Below, in pieces: positions 43,161 to 51,731 of a stretch of DNA of 54,340 nt. The notes beneath the pieces were generated by a model. That model saw only the letters and a list, made by a program, of their open reading frames with translations. It was not told the DNA's origin and made no database searches. Position 1 is the stretch's first letter; every line of letters starts with the position of its first letter. Source of the DNA: an uncultured Anaerolineales bacterium (GTDB lineage: Bacteria; Chloroflexota; Anaerolineae; Anaerolineales; Villigracilaceae); NCBI GenBank assembly GCA_937960595.1, contig CALGPL010000054.1:1-54340 (forward strand), read 5' to 3'. The position numbers and the translations under genes were made by a program.

Positions 43161-43595
43161 TTAATCGGCGGCTTCGCCGGGTTTCAGGATGCGATAACTG
43201 GAATAAATCGGCGCAGCCTGGCGCACCATGATGCCCACGCTGCAATATTTTTCTTCGGAAAGTTGAATGGCCTGTTCGACATCTTTGGCGGGCAGATTCT
43301 CGCCCCACAGCAAATACTCAACGTGAAGTTCGGTGTACACCATTGGATAAGTGCTGGCGCGCCGGGCGCGCACTCGAACCTGGAAATCGATCGGCGCCAG
43401 GCGCTTTTTCTTCAGGATGGACACGATGTCCATGCCGGTACAGCCGGCCACGCCGAGGAGCAGCATTTGCATCGGTCCGATGCCCTTCTGCTCGCCCAAA
43501 TCGCCGATCTGCATCGTCGCTCCGGCGGCGTTTTCGCCGCGGAACGCCAGTTCGCCCAGCCAAGTTGCTTTGACTTCGGTCCAACCTTCGCTCAT
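43161..43595 (-). CDS. OsmC-family peroxiredoxin-like protein
   Basis: This 144-residue protein shows both reactive cysteines of the OsmC/Ohr fold: [17 protein letters not shown] and [16 protein letters not shown] precedes the ATG. The second motif and the length match the YhfA/OsmC branch more than Ohr. OsmC proteins detoxify organic hydroperoxides and need a thiol donor. The next gene encodes thioredoxin, which could serve that purpose. Confidence 0.87.
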   Translation of the reverse strand: MSEGWTEVKATWLGELAFRGENAAGATMQIGDLGEQKGIGPMQMLLLGVAGCTGMDIVSILKKKRLAPIDFQVRVRARRASTYPMVYTELHVEYLLWGENLPAKDVEQAIQLSEEKYCSVGIMVRQAAPIYSSYRILKPGEAAD

Positions 43596-43685
43596 CGTCT
43601 CTCCGTGTTCGGGGCGAGTATATCACAAAACATTGAGTGCCCGTTTTAGTCAGATGCGGCTGACGAAAAAAAGTTGCATATCCGG

Positions 43686-43691
43686 TATAAT
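43686..43691 (+). promoter_or_regulatory. -10 box for a leaderless ftsY transcript
   Basis: A perfect TATAAT ends 8 bases before the ATG. The intervening CGGCGGGT has no clear ribosome site at a workable distance. Confidence 0.55.
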
Positions 43692-43699
43692 CGGCGGGT

Positions 43700-44608
43700 A
43701 TGGCCGATGGATTTTCGCGTTGGAAGGAAGGTCTTGCCCGCACCAGCCAGGCCGCCTTTGGGCGGCTGGCGGGCGTCTTTGGGGCGACTGAGATCAAGGC
43801 GGAGACTTGGGACGAACTGGAGGCCCTCTTGATCCAGGCCGACCTGGGGCTGGAAACGACCGCCGAGGTGATCGACTCTCTGCGCGCCGCCGTCCGGACC
43901 CGCGGCCTGCGGCGCGCCGCCGAACTGCGCGCCCTGCTGGAGGCCGAATTACGCGCCCGCCTGGACGCGCCGCCCGCCCTCGCATTGACCGCCCGGCCGA
44001 CGGTCATCTTGCTGGTGGGCGTCAACGGTTCGGGCAAGACGACCACGGCTGCCAAGTTGGGGCGTCGTTTCGCCGATGAGGGCAGGCGCGTCCTGCTCGT
44101 CGCCGCCGACACTTTCCGGGCCGCGGCCATCGACCAGTTGCAGGTCTGGGCCGAGCGGCTCGAGTTGCCGGTCGTGGCCGGGCAGATGGGCGCCGATCCG
44201 GGGGCGGTGGTCTTCAACGGCATCCAGTCGGCGGTCGCCAGAGAGGCCGACGTGGTGCTGGTGGATACGGCCGGGCGCCTGCATACTCGTTATAATTTGA
44301 TGGAAGAACTCAAAAAAGTCCATCGCGTGGCGGGCAAGGCTTTGCCGGGCGCGCCGCATGCCGTCTGGCTGGTGCTGGACGCCACGACCGGTCAGAATGC
44401 CCTCGTCCAGGCGCGCGCGTTCAGGGAGGCGGTCGGCGTGACCGGTGTGATCCTGGCCAAGTTAGACACCTCGGCGCGCGGCGGCATGGCCTTTGCCATT
44501 CGCCGAGAACTTGGCCTGCCGATCCTGTTCGCCGGTCTGGGCGAGCGGCCGGAAGACCTGACTCCTTTCGACCCGGATGCGTTTGTCAAAGGCATCCTCG
44601 CCGATTGA
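43700..44608 (+). CDS. ftsY: Signal recognition particle receptor FtsY
   Basis: This 302-residue SRP receptor GTPase docks SRP-ribosome complexes at the membrane. The N domain helices (about 1-85, ending [13 protein letters not shown]) precede the G domain: P-loop [15 protein letters not shown] near 108, insertion-box [40 protein letters not shown] and [13 protein letters not shown]. The acidic A domain found in E. coli is absent, as usual outside proteobacteria. The ATG sits 8 bases after a TATAAT box. Confidence 0.95.
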   Translation: MADGFSRWKEGLARTSQAAFGRLAGVFGATEIKAETWDELEALLIQADLGLETTAEVIDSLRAAVRTRGLRRAAELRALLEAELRARLDAPPALALTARPTVILLVGVNGSGKTTTAAKLGRRFADEGRRVLLVAADTFRAAAIDQLQVWAERLELPVVAGQMGADPGAVVFNGIQSAVAREADVVLVDTAGRLHTRYNLMEELKKVHRVAGKALPGAPHAVWLVLDATTGQNALVQARAFREAVGVTGVILAKLDTSARGGMAFAIRRELGLPILFAGLGERPEDLTPFDPDAFVKGILAD

Positions 44609-44631
44609 ATGAACCTGAAAGGAAAACCGCA

Positions 44632-45718
44632 ATGCAAGATTTACTCGATCGTTTACAAACCACGAGCGACATCCTGCGCCAGCTGATGGTGCGTCTTTGA
44701 CTTGGCGGGCAAAGAAGCGGAATTGGCACGACTAGAGAGTGAGATTGCCGCCCCCGATTTCTGGGACGATCCGAGCCGCGCCCAACAGGTGAGCAAGCGG
44801 GCGGCCAACCTGCGCGAGCAGGCGGAGGAATGGCGCGGCCTGGAGCGCCGCCTGCGCGACGCGGTCGAGTTGGTGCATCTGGGGGACGAGTCTTTGCGCC
44901 CCGACCTGGAAGCCGAAATTGCCTCGCTCGAAGCCGAGATCGCGAAGCGCCGTTTTGCGGCCATGCTCTCCGGTCCCTATGACGATGGAGACGCTTTGCT
45001 GGCCATCCATGCCGGTGCAGGCGGCACCGATTCGCAAGATTGGGCGGCCATGTTGCAGCGCATGTACCTGCGCTGGGCCGAACGGCGCGGCTACGAGACC
45101 GAAATTCTCGACCTCTCCGAGGGGGAGGAGGCCGGCATCAAGTCGGTGACGATTGCCGTGAATGGCAAATATGCCTACGGTTTTCTGCGCTCGGAGAAAG
45201 GCGTCCACCGCCTGGTGCGGCTCTCTCCGTTCGACGCGGCTCATCGGCGTCATACTTCGTTTGCCCTGGTGGAAGTGCTGCCGCAGGTGGCCTTTGACGA
45301 TCCGGAGGTCCATATTGATCCCTCCGAGATTAAAGTCGATACGTTTAAGTCTTCAGGGGCGGGCGGGCAGAATGTCCAGAAGAATGCCACCGCCATTCGC
45401 ATCACCCATTTGCCGACCGGCATCGTGGTCACTTGCCAGAACGAGCGCTCGCAGACGCAGAACCGCGAGTTCGCCATGCGCATACTGCGCGCCCGTCTGC
45501 TCGAAATCCAACAGGCCGAAAAGGAAGAGGAGATCGCCGTCCTGCGCGGCGAATACACCAAGGCCGAGTGGGGCTCGCAGATTCGTTCCTACGTGCTGCA
45601 TCCCTACCAAATGGTCAAAGATCACCGCACCGAGTACGAGACCGGCAACACGGCCGCGGTGCTGGACGGCGACTTGGACGGCTTTATGGAGGCGTATTTG
45701 GAGCAGAGCAAGGCTTGA
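44632..45718 (+). CDS. prfB: Peptide chain release factor 2 with programmed +1 frameshift
   Basis: RF2 releases nascent chains at UGA and UAA. Translation starts at 44632 and runs 22 sense codons to an in-frame UGA at 44698-44700 in the context GTGCGTCTTTGAC. Moving +1 on CTTTGA reads GAC and joins the main frame (joined segments 44632..44697 and 44699..45718). This is the classical autoregulated CUU UGA C site. The SD-like aid upstream is weaker than in E. coli (ATGGTG in place of AGGGGG). The rest has the SPF recognition motif in RLSPFDAAHRRHTSF and the GGQ loop in SSGAGGQNVQKN. The full product is about 361 residues. Confidence 0.95.
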
Positions 45719-45743
45719 CGCCCTTGCACTTCACTACTATAAT
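45715..45743 (+). promoter_or_regulatory. Promoter of rpmF overlapping the prfB stop
   Basis: TTGACG and a perfect TATAAT are separated by 17 bases. The -35 hexamer includes the prfB stop codon TGA, so the ribosomal gene has its own promoter embedded at the end of prfB. Confidence 0.7.
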
Positions 45744-45809
45744 CAGCCCGCTTAACCAGGAAATCATTGCGGCCGTCCGTCTCTGGCGGCGGCCATAAAG
45801 GAGTACGCA

Positions 45810-46010
45810 ATGCCCCCACATCCGAAGAGAAAGCACTCGAAGGGCCGCCGCGACCGCCGCCGCGCCCACGACGCGCTCGAAACCGCCAATCTGGTTGCCT
45901 GCTCGAACTGCGGGACGATGATTTTGCCGCATGTTGTCTGCCCCAATTGCGGTTTCTACAAGGGCCGCGAGGTGGTCGAGGTCAAGAAAGAAGAAAAGAA
46001 AAAATCCTGA
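45810..46010 (+). CDS. rpmF: 50S ribosomal protein L32
   Basis: This 66-residue protein begins MPPHPKRKHSKGRRDRRRAH, as L32 does. The zinc ribbon keeps all four cysteines (CSNC and CPNC), so it is the zinc-binding form. GGAG lies before the ATG. It is followed by fabD, an arrangement (rpmF with fatty acid genes) that is common in bacteria. Confidence 0.95.
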   Translation: MPPHPKRKHSKGRRDRRRAHDALETANLVACSNCGTMILPHVVCPNCGFYKGREVVEVKKEEKKKS

Positions 46011-46026
46011 TCCTTTCGCGCCTCCG

Positions 46027-46060
46027 ACGGGCCGTCACGCTGGCGGCCCGTTTGTGTTTT
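46027..46060 (+). terminator. Hairpin after rpmF, just before fabD
   Basis: The 8-bp arms ACGGGCCG and CGGCCCGT enclose 9 bases and are followed by TTTGTGTTTT. It ends seven bases before the fabD ATG, so it could attenuate fabD or act as an imperfect terminator. Confidence 0.7.
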
Positions 46061-46067
46061 AAAGGGC

Positions 46068-47009
46068 ATGACTTTCGATTCGCACAAGATTGCCTTTTTG
46101 TTCCCCGGTCAGGGATCGCAGCGGATGGGGATGGGCCGCGACCTGGCCGAAGCCTATCCGGCCGCCCGCCAGACCTTCGAAGAGGCGGATGCCCTTCTTG
46201 GCTTCCCGCTCTCGCGCCTGATGTGGGACGGACCGGAAGCCGAGTTGAACGACACGGCCAATACTCAGCCGGCGCTGTACGTCCACTCGCTGGCGGCGCT
46301 GCGCGTCCTTCGGTCTCTGCGCCCGGACCTGCGACCGATGTGCCTGGCCGGCCATTCCTTAGGCCAATTTTCTGCGCTGACGGCTGCCGGCGCCCTGCCG
46401 TTCGAGGCCGGCTTGCGTTTGGTGCGTCTGCGCGGCGAATTGATGCGCCGGGCGGGAAAAGCAGCGCCGGGCAGTATGGCAGCCGTGCTGGGATTGGATG
46501 TCTCGGTTCTGGATTCGATCTGCGCGCAGGCCAGCGCGGCCGGGGAAGTGGTGCAGGTGGCCAACGACAATTGTCCGGGTCAGGCTGTGCTCTCGGGGGC
46601 CAGGGCAGCGGTCGAACGCGCTGCGGGGCTGGCGAAGGAGGCCGGGGCGCGGCGAGTCATCCCGCTGGCGGTCAGCGTGGCAGCGCATTCGCCGTTGATG
46701 GCGGGCATTCAGCAGGAATTCGCGCTTGCGGTGTCTGAAACTTCGTTTACGATGCCTGCTGTGCCGGTGGTCTGCAACGTGACGGCCCGGCCGCTGCAAT
46801 CGGTGGAGGAGATGCGCGCCAATCTGGTTGCCCAGTTGACCAGCCGCGTGCGCTGGCGCGAGTCGGTGGCGTGGATGGGGGCGCAGGGGATTGCCGTCTT
46901 CTTTGAGATCGGCTGCGGGACGGTGCTGGGCGGGCTGACGGGGCGAATCCTTCCGCAGGCGGAAACACGGCCGCTGGGCGTCCCGTCCGATTTTGCGGCG
47001 CTATCTTGA
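46068..47009 (+). CDS. fabD: Malonyl-CoA:ACP transacylase
   Basis: This 313-residue enzyme loads malonate onto ACP for fatty acid synthesis. FPGQGSQRMGMG is at residue 10, the active-site Ser is in AGHSLGQFSALTAAG near 93, LRGELMRRAG carries the malonate-binding Arg near 118, and the catalytic His is in SVAAHSPLM. The C-terminus is typical (FFEIGCGTVLGGLTGRI). Its last nine bases overlap the end of the convergent TPR gene. Confidence 0.94.
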   Translation: MTFDSHKIAFLFPGQGSQRMGMGRDLAEAYPAARQTFEEADALLGFPLSRLMWDGPEAELNDTANTQPALYVHSLAALRVLRSLRPDLRPMCLAGHSLGQFSALTAAGALPFEAGLRLVRLRGELMRRAGKAAPGSMAAVLGLDVSVLDSICAQASAAGEVVQVANDNCPGQAVLSGARAAVERAAGLAKEAGARRVIPLAVSVAAHSPLMAGIQQEFALAVSETSFTMPAVPVVCNVTARPLQSVEEMRANLVAQLTSRVRWRESVAWMGAQGIAVFFEIGCGTVLGGLTGRILPQAETRPLGVPSDFAALS

Positions 47010-48932
47010 GGGGGGCTTAGGGGGCGGTTCTTCGTGGGCGGCTTCCAGATGCCGCTCGGCGTGATCGTCCATGCCCAGGGCGGTAAAGAGTTCGGCGGCC
47101 CGCACCAGGTAAGGACGCGCCTCCTGATTGCGTCCAACCCGCCGCAAGGCCCAGCCGTAGTTTCCGGTTTGAACGGCGATCGAGTAGCGGTCGCCGATGG
47201 CCTGGTAGATGTGGATGGCCTCGTCGAGGCATCGCTGGGCTTCTTCTTTGCGGTCGGTGACCAGGGCAATCTGTCCCTGGGCGGCCAGGACGTGCGCCTC
47301 GCCGGCGCGCGCCCCCACCTGACGATAGAGCGGCAAGGCGGTGGCGTAGAATTCGGCCGCCTCGGAGTAATTTCCTTTTTGGAAGTAAACATCCCCCAGA
47401 TTCTGGATGGCGTTGGCTTCGCCCAGACGGTTGCCGATGGAACGGTAGATGGCCCAGGCTTCGGTGTAATCGGTTTCGGCGCGGTCGAGTTTTTCGAGAC
47501 GGCGGTGGACGTCGCCCAGGCATTGGATGCTGTCGGCTTCACCCAGGCGGTGGCCGAGGGCGCGGTAACGCTCGAGGGCCTGTTCGAAATAGGCGCGGGC
47601 GGTAAAGTAATCGGCCTGGATGCGGTAGGCTTCGCCCAGGCCGCGCAGGCAGTTGGCTTCGCCGAGCAAGTTGCCATGCCGGCGGTAGATTTCGAGGGCA
47701 TCCTCGAAGCGGCGCTGGGCGGCGTCGTATTGGCCTTGCTGGAGCGAGTTGTCGGCCAGCGATTGCAGGCAGGTGGCCTCGGAGAGTTCGTCGCCGACTG
47801 CGCGGAATATTTTGAGGGCTTCCTTGTACTGTTTTTCGGCTTGCAGGTATTTGGCTTGCAGGCGGGCGGCGTCGCCCAGGCTGCGCAGGCAGGTGGCCAT
47901 CTCGGTGCGCAGATGCAGAGAACGGTAGATTTCCATGGCCCGTTCGTAGTAGCGTTCGGCCAACTGGTATTCGGCCAGGGGCAGGTGTACATCTCCCAGG
48001 CTGCGCAGGCAATCGGCCTCGCCGCGCCGGTTGCCGAGGGTGCGGAAGATTTCCAGGGCATCCTTGAAATAGATGCTGGCCTGATTGAAGTCCTCGATCC
48101 AGTAATAGACTTCGGCCAGTTCCGACAGGACGGCGGCCTGTTGGGCGGGGCGGTTGATGTGTTCGTAGATTTTGGAGGTTTGCTTGAAGTAGGAGACCGC
48201 CAACTGGCGGTCGGCCAGGTCGGGCAGGCTGGCATAGAGGCGGCCGATTTTCTTCAGGATTTCGGCCAGTTCAGGGTAAGATTGAGATCCCTCGGCGGCC
48301 AACAATTGGCGGGCTTTTTCGAGCGTTTCGATTTGGTTCTGCAAGTCGTCAGGGGGGGCCGGGTAGGCGGGGGCGCGCGAGCCGAGCAGAGAGATGCCCG
48401 GTTGGGGGTCGGGACGACGCAGGGGGGCGGTGACGGTCTGGAAGCGGAAGACCGCGCTATACCAATCGAAGAAGTCGGGGGCAGCGATGTCCAGCCGGTC
48501 CATGGCGTGGTCGGTCAGGCAGAACAGGATGGGGAGCGGCAAGTTGTTGCGGAGCAGGTCGCGTTCGGCGTTGAGGGCGGCGGCAAATGGCGGGCGTCCG
48601 TCAATCGGTGTGGTGGCCTCGATCAGATGTTCCATGCCGGTGATTGCCAGGGCAGCGTTGTCGGGCGCGATGAGGATGCGGCGCGCCACAGGATCGTTCA
48701 TGATGGCATCGTGCAAACTTTTGGGGTGACGATTGGACAAGTCGAGGTGAATGAGGCGGATGTTGTGGACGGCCAGCGATTTCTGCAGACGGGCGACCAG
48801 TTCATCGCGGAGCGCAGGATGGTTGACGCGCACCAGGCCGAGGGTGAAATGGTCGAGGTGATAGCGAATGAAGCGCTGCAGGCGCTCGAACTCATCGGGG
48901 AGTTCTGTGATTTGGGCTGGTTCTTTACCCAT
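47001..48932 (-). CDS. TPR-repeat protein with N-terminal P-loop-less NTPase-like domain
   Basis: This 643-residue protein is the second gene of a two-gene unit; its ATG shares one base with the NTPase stop (TAATG). Residues 1-190 contain VRLIHLDL-like and ILFCLTDHAMDRLD segments resembling a degenerate NTPase domain with no Walker A motif. From about 230 to 620 there are ten or more tetratricopeptide repeats with units like ATCLRSLGDAARLQAKYLQAEKQYKEALKIF. The strongly repeated LGEAxxIQxLGDVxxRxxxxDxAxxxYxxAL pattern suggests a protein-protein scaffold. No catalytic effector domain is evident. Pairing with the P-loop NTPase suggests a signalling or defence module, but that is inference. Confidence 0.75.
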   Translation of the reverse strand: MGKEPAQITELPDEFERLQRFIRYHLDHFTLGLVRVNHPALRDELVARLQKSLAVHNIRLIHLDLSNRHPKSLHDAIMNDPVARRILIAPDNAALAITGMEHLIEATTPIDGRPPFAAALNAERDLLRNNLPLPILFCLTDHAMDRLDIAAPDFFDWYSAVFRFQTVTAPLRRPDPQPGISLLGSRAPAYPAPPDDLQNQIETLEKARQLLAAEGSQSYPELAEILKKIGRLYASLPDLADRQLAVSYFKQTSKIYEHINRPAQQAAVLSELAEVYYWIEDFNQASIYFKDALEIFRTLGNRRGEADCLRSLGDVHLPLAEYQLAERYYERAMEIYRSLHLRTEMATCLRSLGDAARLQAKYLQAEKQYKEALKIFRAVGDELSEATCLQSLADNSLQQGQYDAAQRRFEDALEIYRRHGNLLGEANCLRGLGEAYRIQADYFTARAYFEQALERYRALGHRLGEADSIQCLGDVHRRLEKLDRAETDYTEAWAIYRSIGNRLGEANAIQNLGDVYFQKGNYSEAAEFYATALPLYRQVGARAGEAHVLAAQGQIALVTDRKEEAQRCLDEAIHIYQAIGDRYSIAVQTGNYGWALRRVGRNQEARPYLVRAAELFTALGMDDHAERHLEAAHEEPPPKPPSR

Positions 48933-50251
48933 TAGCGTTGAGCGGTGCTCCGGCGGGAGCGGCGGATGTTCAGCAGGGCTTGTTTGAATTCGGGTGTGTC
49001 CCACAGCAGCGGATGGACGCCGACCCAGCGTTCGCCGTTGTATTCCAGAGCAGCCCGCCGATAGAGCAGGAAGCGCCCGTCTTCGTCGGGGTTGATGCGG
49101 GTATCCAGGAAGGTGCGGGCCAGGATGTCGTAGTGTTTGAGGGTCAGTTTACGGGCCATTTCGCCGCGTACCAGGCTGGCGGCGCGATTGACCGCCCGTT
49201 CGTCAATCTTGTCGTCCGATTCGAGCAGGGCTTCTTTGAGCAGGCGCATGAGATCGCGCGGGCAGCCGCCGGAGAGGAAGGCCAGACGGGCCGGCAGATC
49301 GGGGCTGGCAAACAGGTCGGGGTCGACGCGCCGATGAATCGATTCGATCAGGGCGTCGAGGGTCCGTTGGTTGATGTTGTCGGGGTTGCCGCGCTCGAAG
49401 ATGGTCAGCATCGGCAGGGTTTCGGGTTCGTAGCGGTCTTCGACCGTCTCGCCGGGCGGGTTGTAGAGCAGCGGGATCGGGACGACGAAAACCGTATGAG
49501 CAGCGATGCCGTTCAGCAGGTCCGAATTGGTCAGGACGGCCTGGCTGATCATTTCGGGGGTGTAGCGGTCGAGGTTGTCGAGGATGAAGAGCGGCCCGCG
49601 CGGGTAGTGTTCCTGGCAGAGATGACGGGCGTCGTCGAGCAGTAGATTGAGGTTTTTGCGCAGTTGGTCGGGGTACTTTTCGACGGCCTGGCGGATTTCT
49701 TCGCGCTGTTTGCCGGTCGTTTTGCGCAGCAGACTCAGGCCGGAGAGGAGTTTGCCGAGCGGGGTGGTCGGGCCGAGGGCGGCTTGTCCCGAGAACTCGA
49801 TGGCGCGTTCGACTTCTTTTTCTTCGATGCGGGTCACGTCGCGAAACCAGTCGGTGACGATCTTGACCGTTTTGGCGGGCAGGTCTTTGATGCGTTCGTC
49901 TTGGCGAAAGGCGTCATCGAGCAGGCGCAGCATGAGCAGGAAGAGGTCGCCGAAGCCGATTTCGTTGGGGTCGGCCTGTTCGTTGACCACCGCGTAGAGC
50001 GGCAGGTAACCGTCGCGGCGGGCGTTGTCGATGACGCGCGCCAGTTCGGTGGATTTGCCCGAACCGCGGTGGCCGGCCAGAGCGATATGGCTGTAGCGGT
50101 TTTCGCTTTCCGCGCCGCGCAGGCGGCGGGCGATCCGGCTGTGCAGGTTGGTGCCGCGCGCCTGGTCGAAATCACACCAGCGCGGGTCGCCCGGCGTGAG
50201 GGGTTCATCTGGATTGCAGCGCCCAATGGCTTCGACGATGCGCTCGTTCAT
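48932..50251 (-). CDS. P-loop NTPase (AAA/STAND-like), partner of the TPR protein
   Basis: This 439-residue protein starts after AAAGGAGT. It has a Walker A motif ALAGHRGSGKSTEL near residue 60 and a Walker B-like PLFILDNLDRYTPEM near 220, with a following VFVVPIPLLY strand and GGCPRDLMRLLKEAL typical of Orc/AAA-16-like STAND ATPases. The C-terminal region (REMARKLTLKHYDIL, FLLYRRAALEYNGERW) resembles a winged helix. It lacks long repeats of its own; these are supplied by the TPR protein encoded directly downstream. Function unknown. Divergent from the aminotransferase with a shared AT-rich promoter region. Confidence 0.75.
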   Translation of the reverse strand: MNERIVEAIGRCNPDEPLTPGDPRWCDFDQARGTNLHSRIARRLRGAESENRYSHIALAGHRGSGKSTELARVIDNARRDGYLPLYAVVNEQADPNEIGFGDLFLLMLRLLDDAFRQDERIKDLPAKTVKIVTDWFRDVTRIEEKEVERAIEFSGQAALGPTTPLGKLLSGLSLLRKTTGKQREEIRQAVEKYPDQLRKNLNLLLDDARHLCQEHYPRGPLFILDNLDRYTPEMISQAVLTNSDLLNGIAAHTVFVVPIPLLYNPPGETVEDRYEPETLPMLTIFERGNPDNINQRTLDALIESIHRRVDPDLFASPDLPARLAFLSGGCPRDLMRLLKEALLESDDKIDERAVNRAASLVRGEMARKLTLKHYDILARTFLDTRINPDEDGRFLLYRRAALEYNGERWVGVHPLLWDTPEFKQALLNIRRSRRSTAQR

Positions 50252-50336
50252 TTCCACTCCTTTTCTGAGAGTCGTCACGCGCGGACGTGACAAAAGTACC
50301 AAAAAGCGCAATTTTGAGCGGGGACCGTTCAAGTAA

Positions 50337-50344
50337 ATTATAAT
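50337..50344. promoter_or_regulatory. Overlapping divergent -10 boxes (ATTATAAT)
   Basis: The symmetric octamer ATTATAAT holds a perfect TATAAT on each strand (50339-50344 plus, 50337-50342 minus). It lies between the aminotransferase and NTPase genes, so polymerase binding for the two directions would compete. Confidence 0.5.
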
Positions 50345-50409
50345 AGGTGTTGTTGAATTGGCGGCACAAATTTCCGCCTTTTGTTCATTTCATCTTCAGG
50401 AGACAACCC

Positions 50410-51642
50410 ATGAGTCTGAGTCAGATCGCCAGTTCGATTCCTGCCTCGCCGACCATCGCCCTGAACGAGGAAGCGCGCCTGTTGCGCGAGAAGGGTGAGC
50501 CGGTCATTCATCTCGGCATCGGCGAGCCGAAGAACAAGACGCCCATCACGGCCATCCTCAGTTCGGCGGCCAAGTTGAGCGGCGGGGAGGTCAAGTATGT
50601 GCCGACCGACGGCACGCCCTCGATGAAGAAGGCCATCGTCCGCTACATGGAAGACAACTACAACCGCGTCGTCGCACCCTACAACATCATCGTCTCGGAC
50701 GGGGCCAAGCAGTCGTTGTGGAACGTGCTCTTCACCCTGCTCAACCCGCAGGACGAGGTGATCGTCCTGGCCCCCTACTGGGTCTCATACCCGGAGATGA
50801 TTCGCATGATCGGCGGGATGCCGGTCATCGTCACGCCCGAGGACGGGGGCTTTGTGCCGCGCTTCGACGAAATCGAGCGCCTCGTTTCCTCTTACACCAA
50901 GGCCATCATCGTCAACAGCCCGAACAACCCGTCCGGCGTGGTCTATCCGCCCGAACTCATCGCCCAGATTGTGGAACTGTGCGAGAGCAAAGGCATCTAC
51001 ATGATTTGCGACGACATCTACCACAAACTGGTTTTCGATGGGCAGGTGGCCGTGCCGGCCTACAAGTACACCAACAAGGATATCGAGAACTCGAAGATCA
51101 TCGTCGTCAACGGGGTGGCCAAACTCTACGGCATGACCGGCTTCCGCATCGGCTGGGTGGTGGCGCCGCGCCGCATGGTGGAGATTATGACCAACGTCCA
51201 GTCGCAGACGACTACCTGCGTCTCGCCGGTGATGCAGGCCGCCGCGGAAGGCGCTTTGCTGGGCATGCAGTCGGTGGTCGAGGCGCTGCGCCTGACGATG
51301 CAGAACAACCGCGATGTCTTGATGCAGGAACTGCGTACCTTCACGGATGTGCGCTGCGTCAAGCCGCAGGGGACGTTCTACGCCCTGCCCGATTTCCGCG
51401 CTTACACCCGCAAGAGCATTGCGAGCAACTCGACCGAACTCTCGCAATTCCTGCTCAAGAAGGCCCTGGTGGTCACCGTGCCGGGCAAGGAATTCGGCAT
51501 GGAGGGCCATCTGCGCCTGAGTTACGCCGGCTCGGTCAAGGACCTGACCGAGGGCATCGAGCGCATGAAGTGGGCGCTCGACCCCAACGCGCCGTCCGAA
51601 ATCTACATCGGCGACCGGAAACTGGTGCGGGATTGGTTGTGA
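50410..51642 (+). CDS. Pyridoxal-phosphate aminotransferase, class I/II (aspartate-type)
   Basis: This 410-residue fold-type I enzyme starts 8 bases after AGGAG. IHLGIGEPKNKTP, YVPTDGTPSMKKAI, NSPNNPSGVVYP, MICDDIYHKLVFDG and the PLP lysine in NGVAKLYGMTGFRIGW follow the AspC/aromatic aminotransferase pattern, with the substrate Arg in HLRLSYAGS. Probably aspartate aminotransferase, since PEP carboxykinase follows. The pair would interconvert oxaloacetate with aspartate and PEP. Substrate is not proved. Confidence 0.87.
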   Translation: MSLSQIASSIPASPTIALNEEARLLREKGEPVIHLGIGEPKNKTPITAILSSAAKLSGGEVKYVPTDGTPSMKKAIVRYMEDNYNRVVAPYNIIVSDGAKQSLWNVLFTLLNPQDEVIVLAPYWVSYPEMIRMIGGMPVIVTPEDGGFVPRFDEIERLVSSYTKAIIVNSPNNPSGVVYPPELIAQIVELCESKGIYMICDDIYHKLVFDGQVAVPAYKYTNKDIENSKIIVVNGVAKLYGMTGFRIGWVVAPRRMVEIMTNVQSQTTTCVSPVMQAAAEGALLGMQSVVEALRLTMQNNRDVLMQELRTFTDVRCVKPQGTFYALPDFRAYTRKSIASNSTELSQFLLKKALVVTVPGKEFGMEGHLRLSYAGSVKDLTEGIERMKWALDPNAPSEIYIGDRKLVRDWL

Positions 51643-51731
51643 TGAAGAGAGAAGTGAAAAGAGAGAAGTGAGAGATTGACTGTTCTCCGTTCTCTCCTCT
51701 CTACTCTCTCCTCTTACAGACAAGGTGAATT

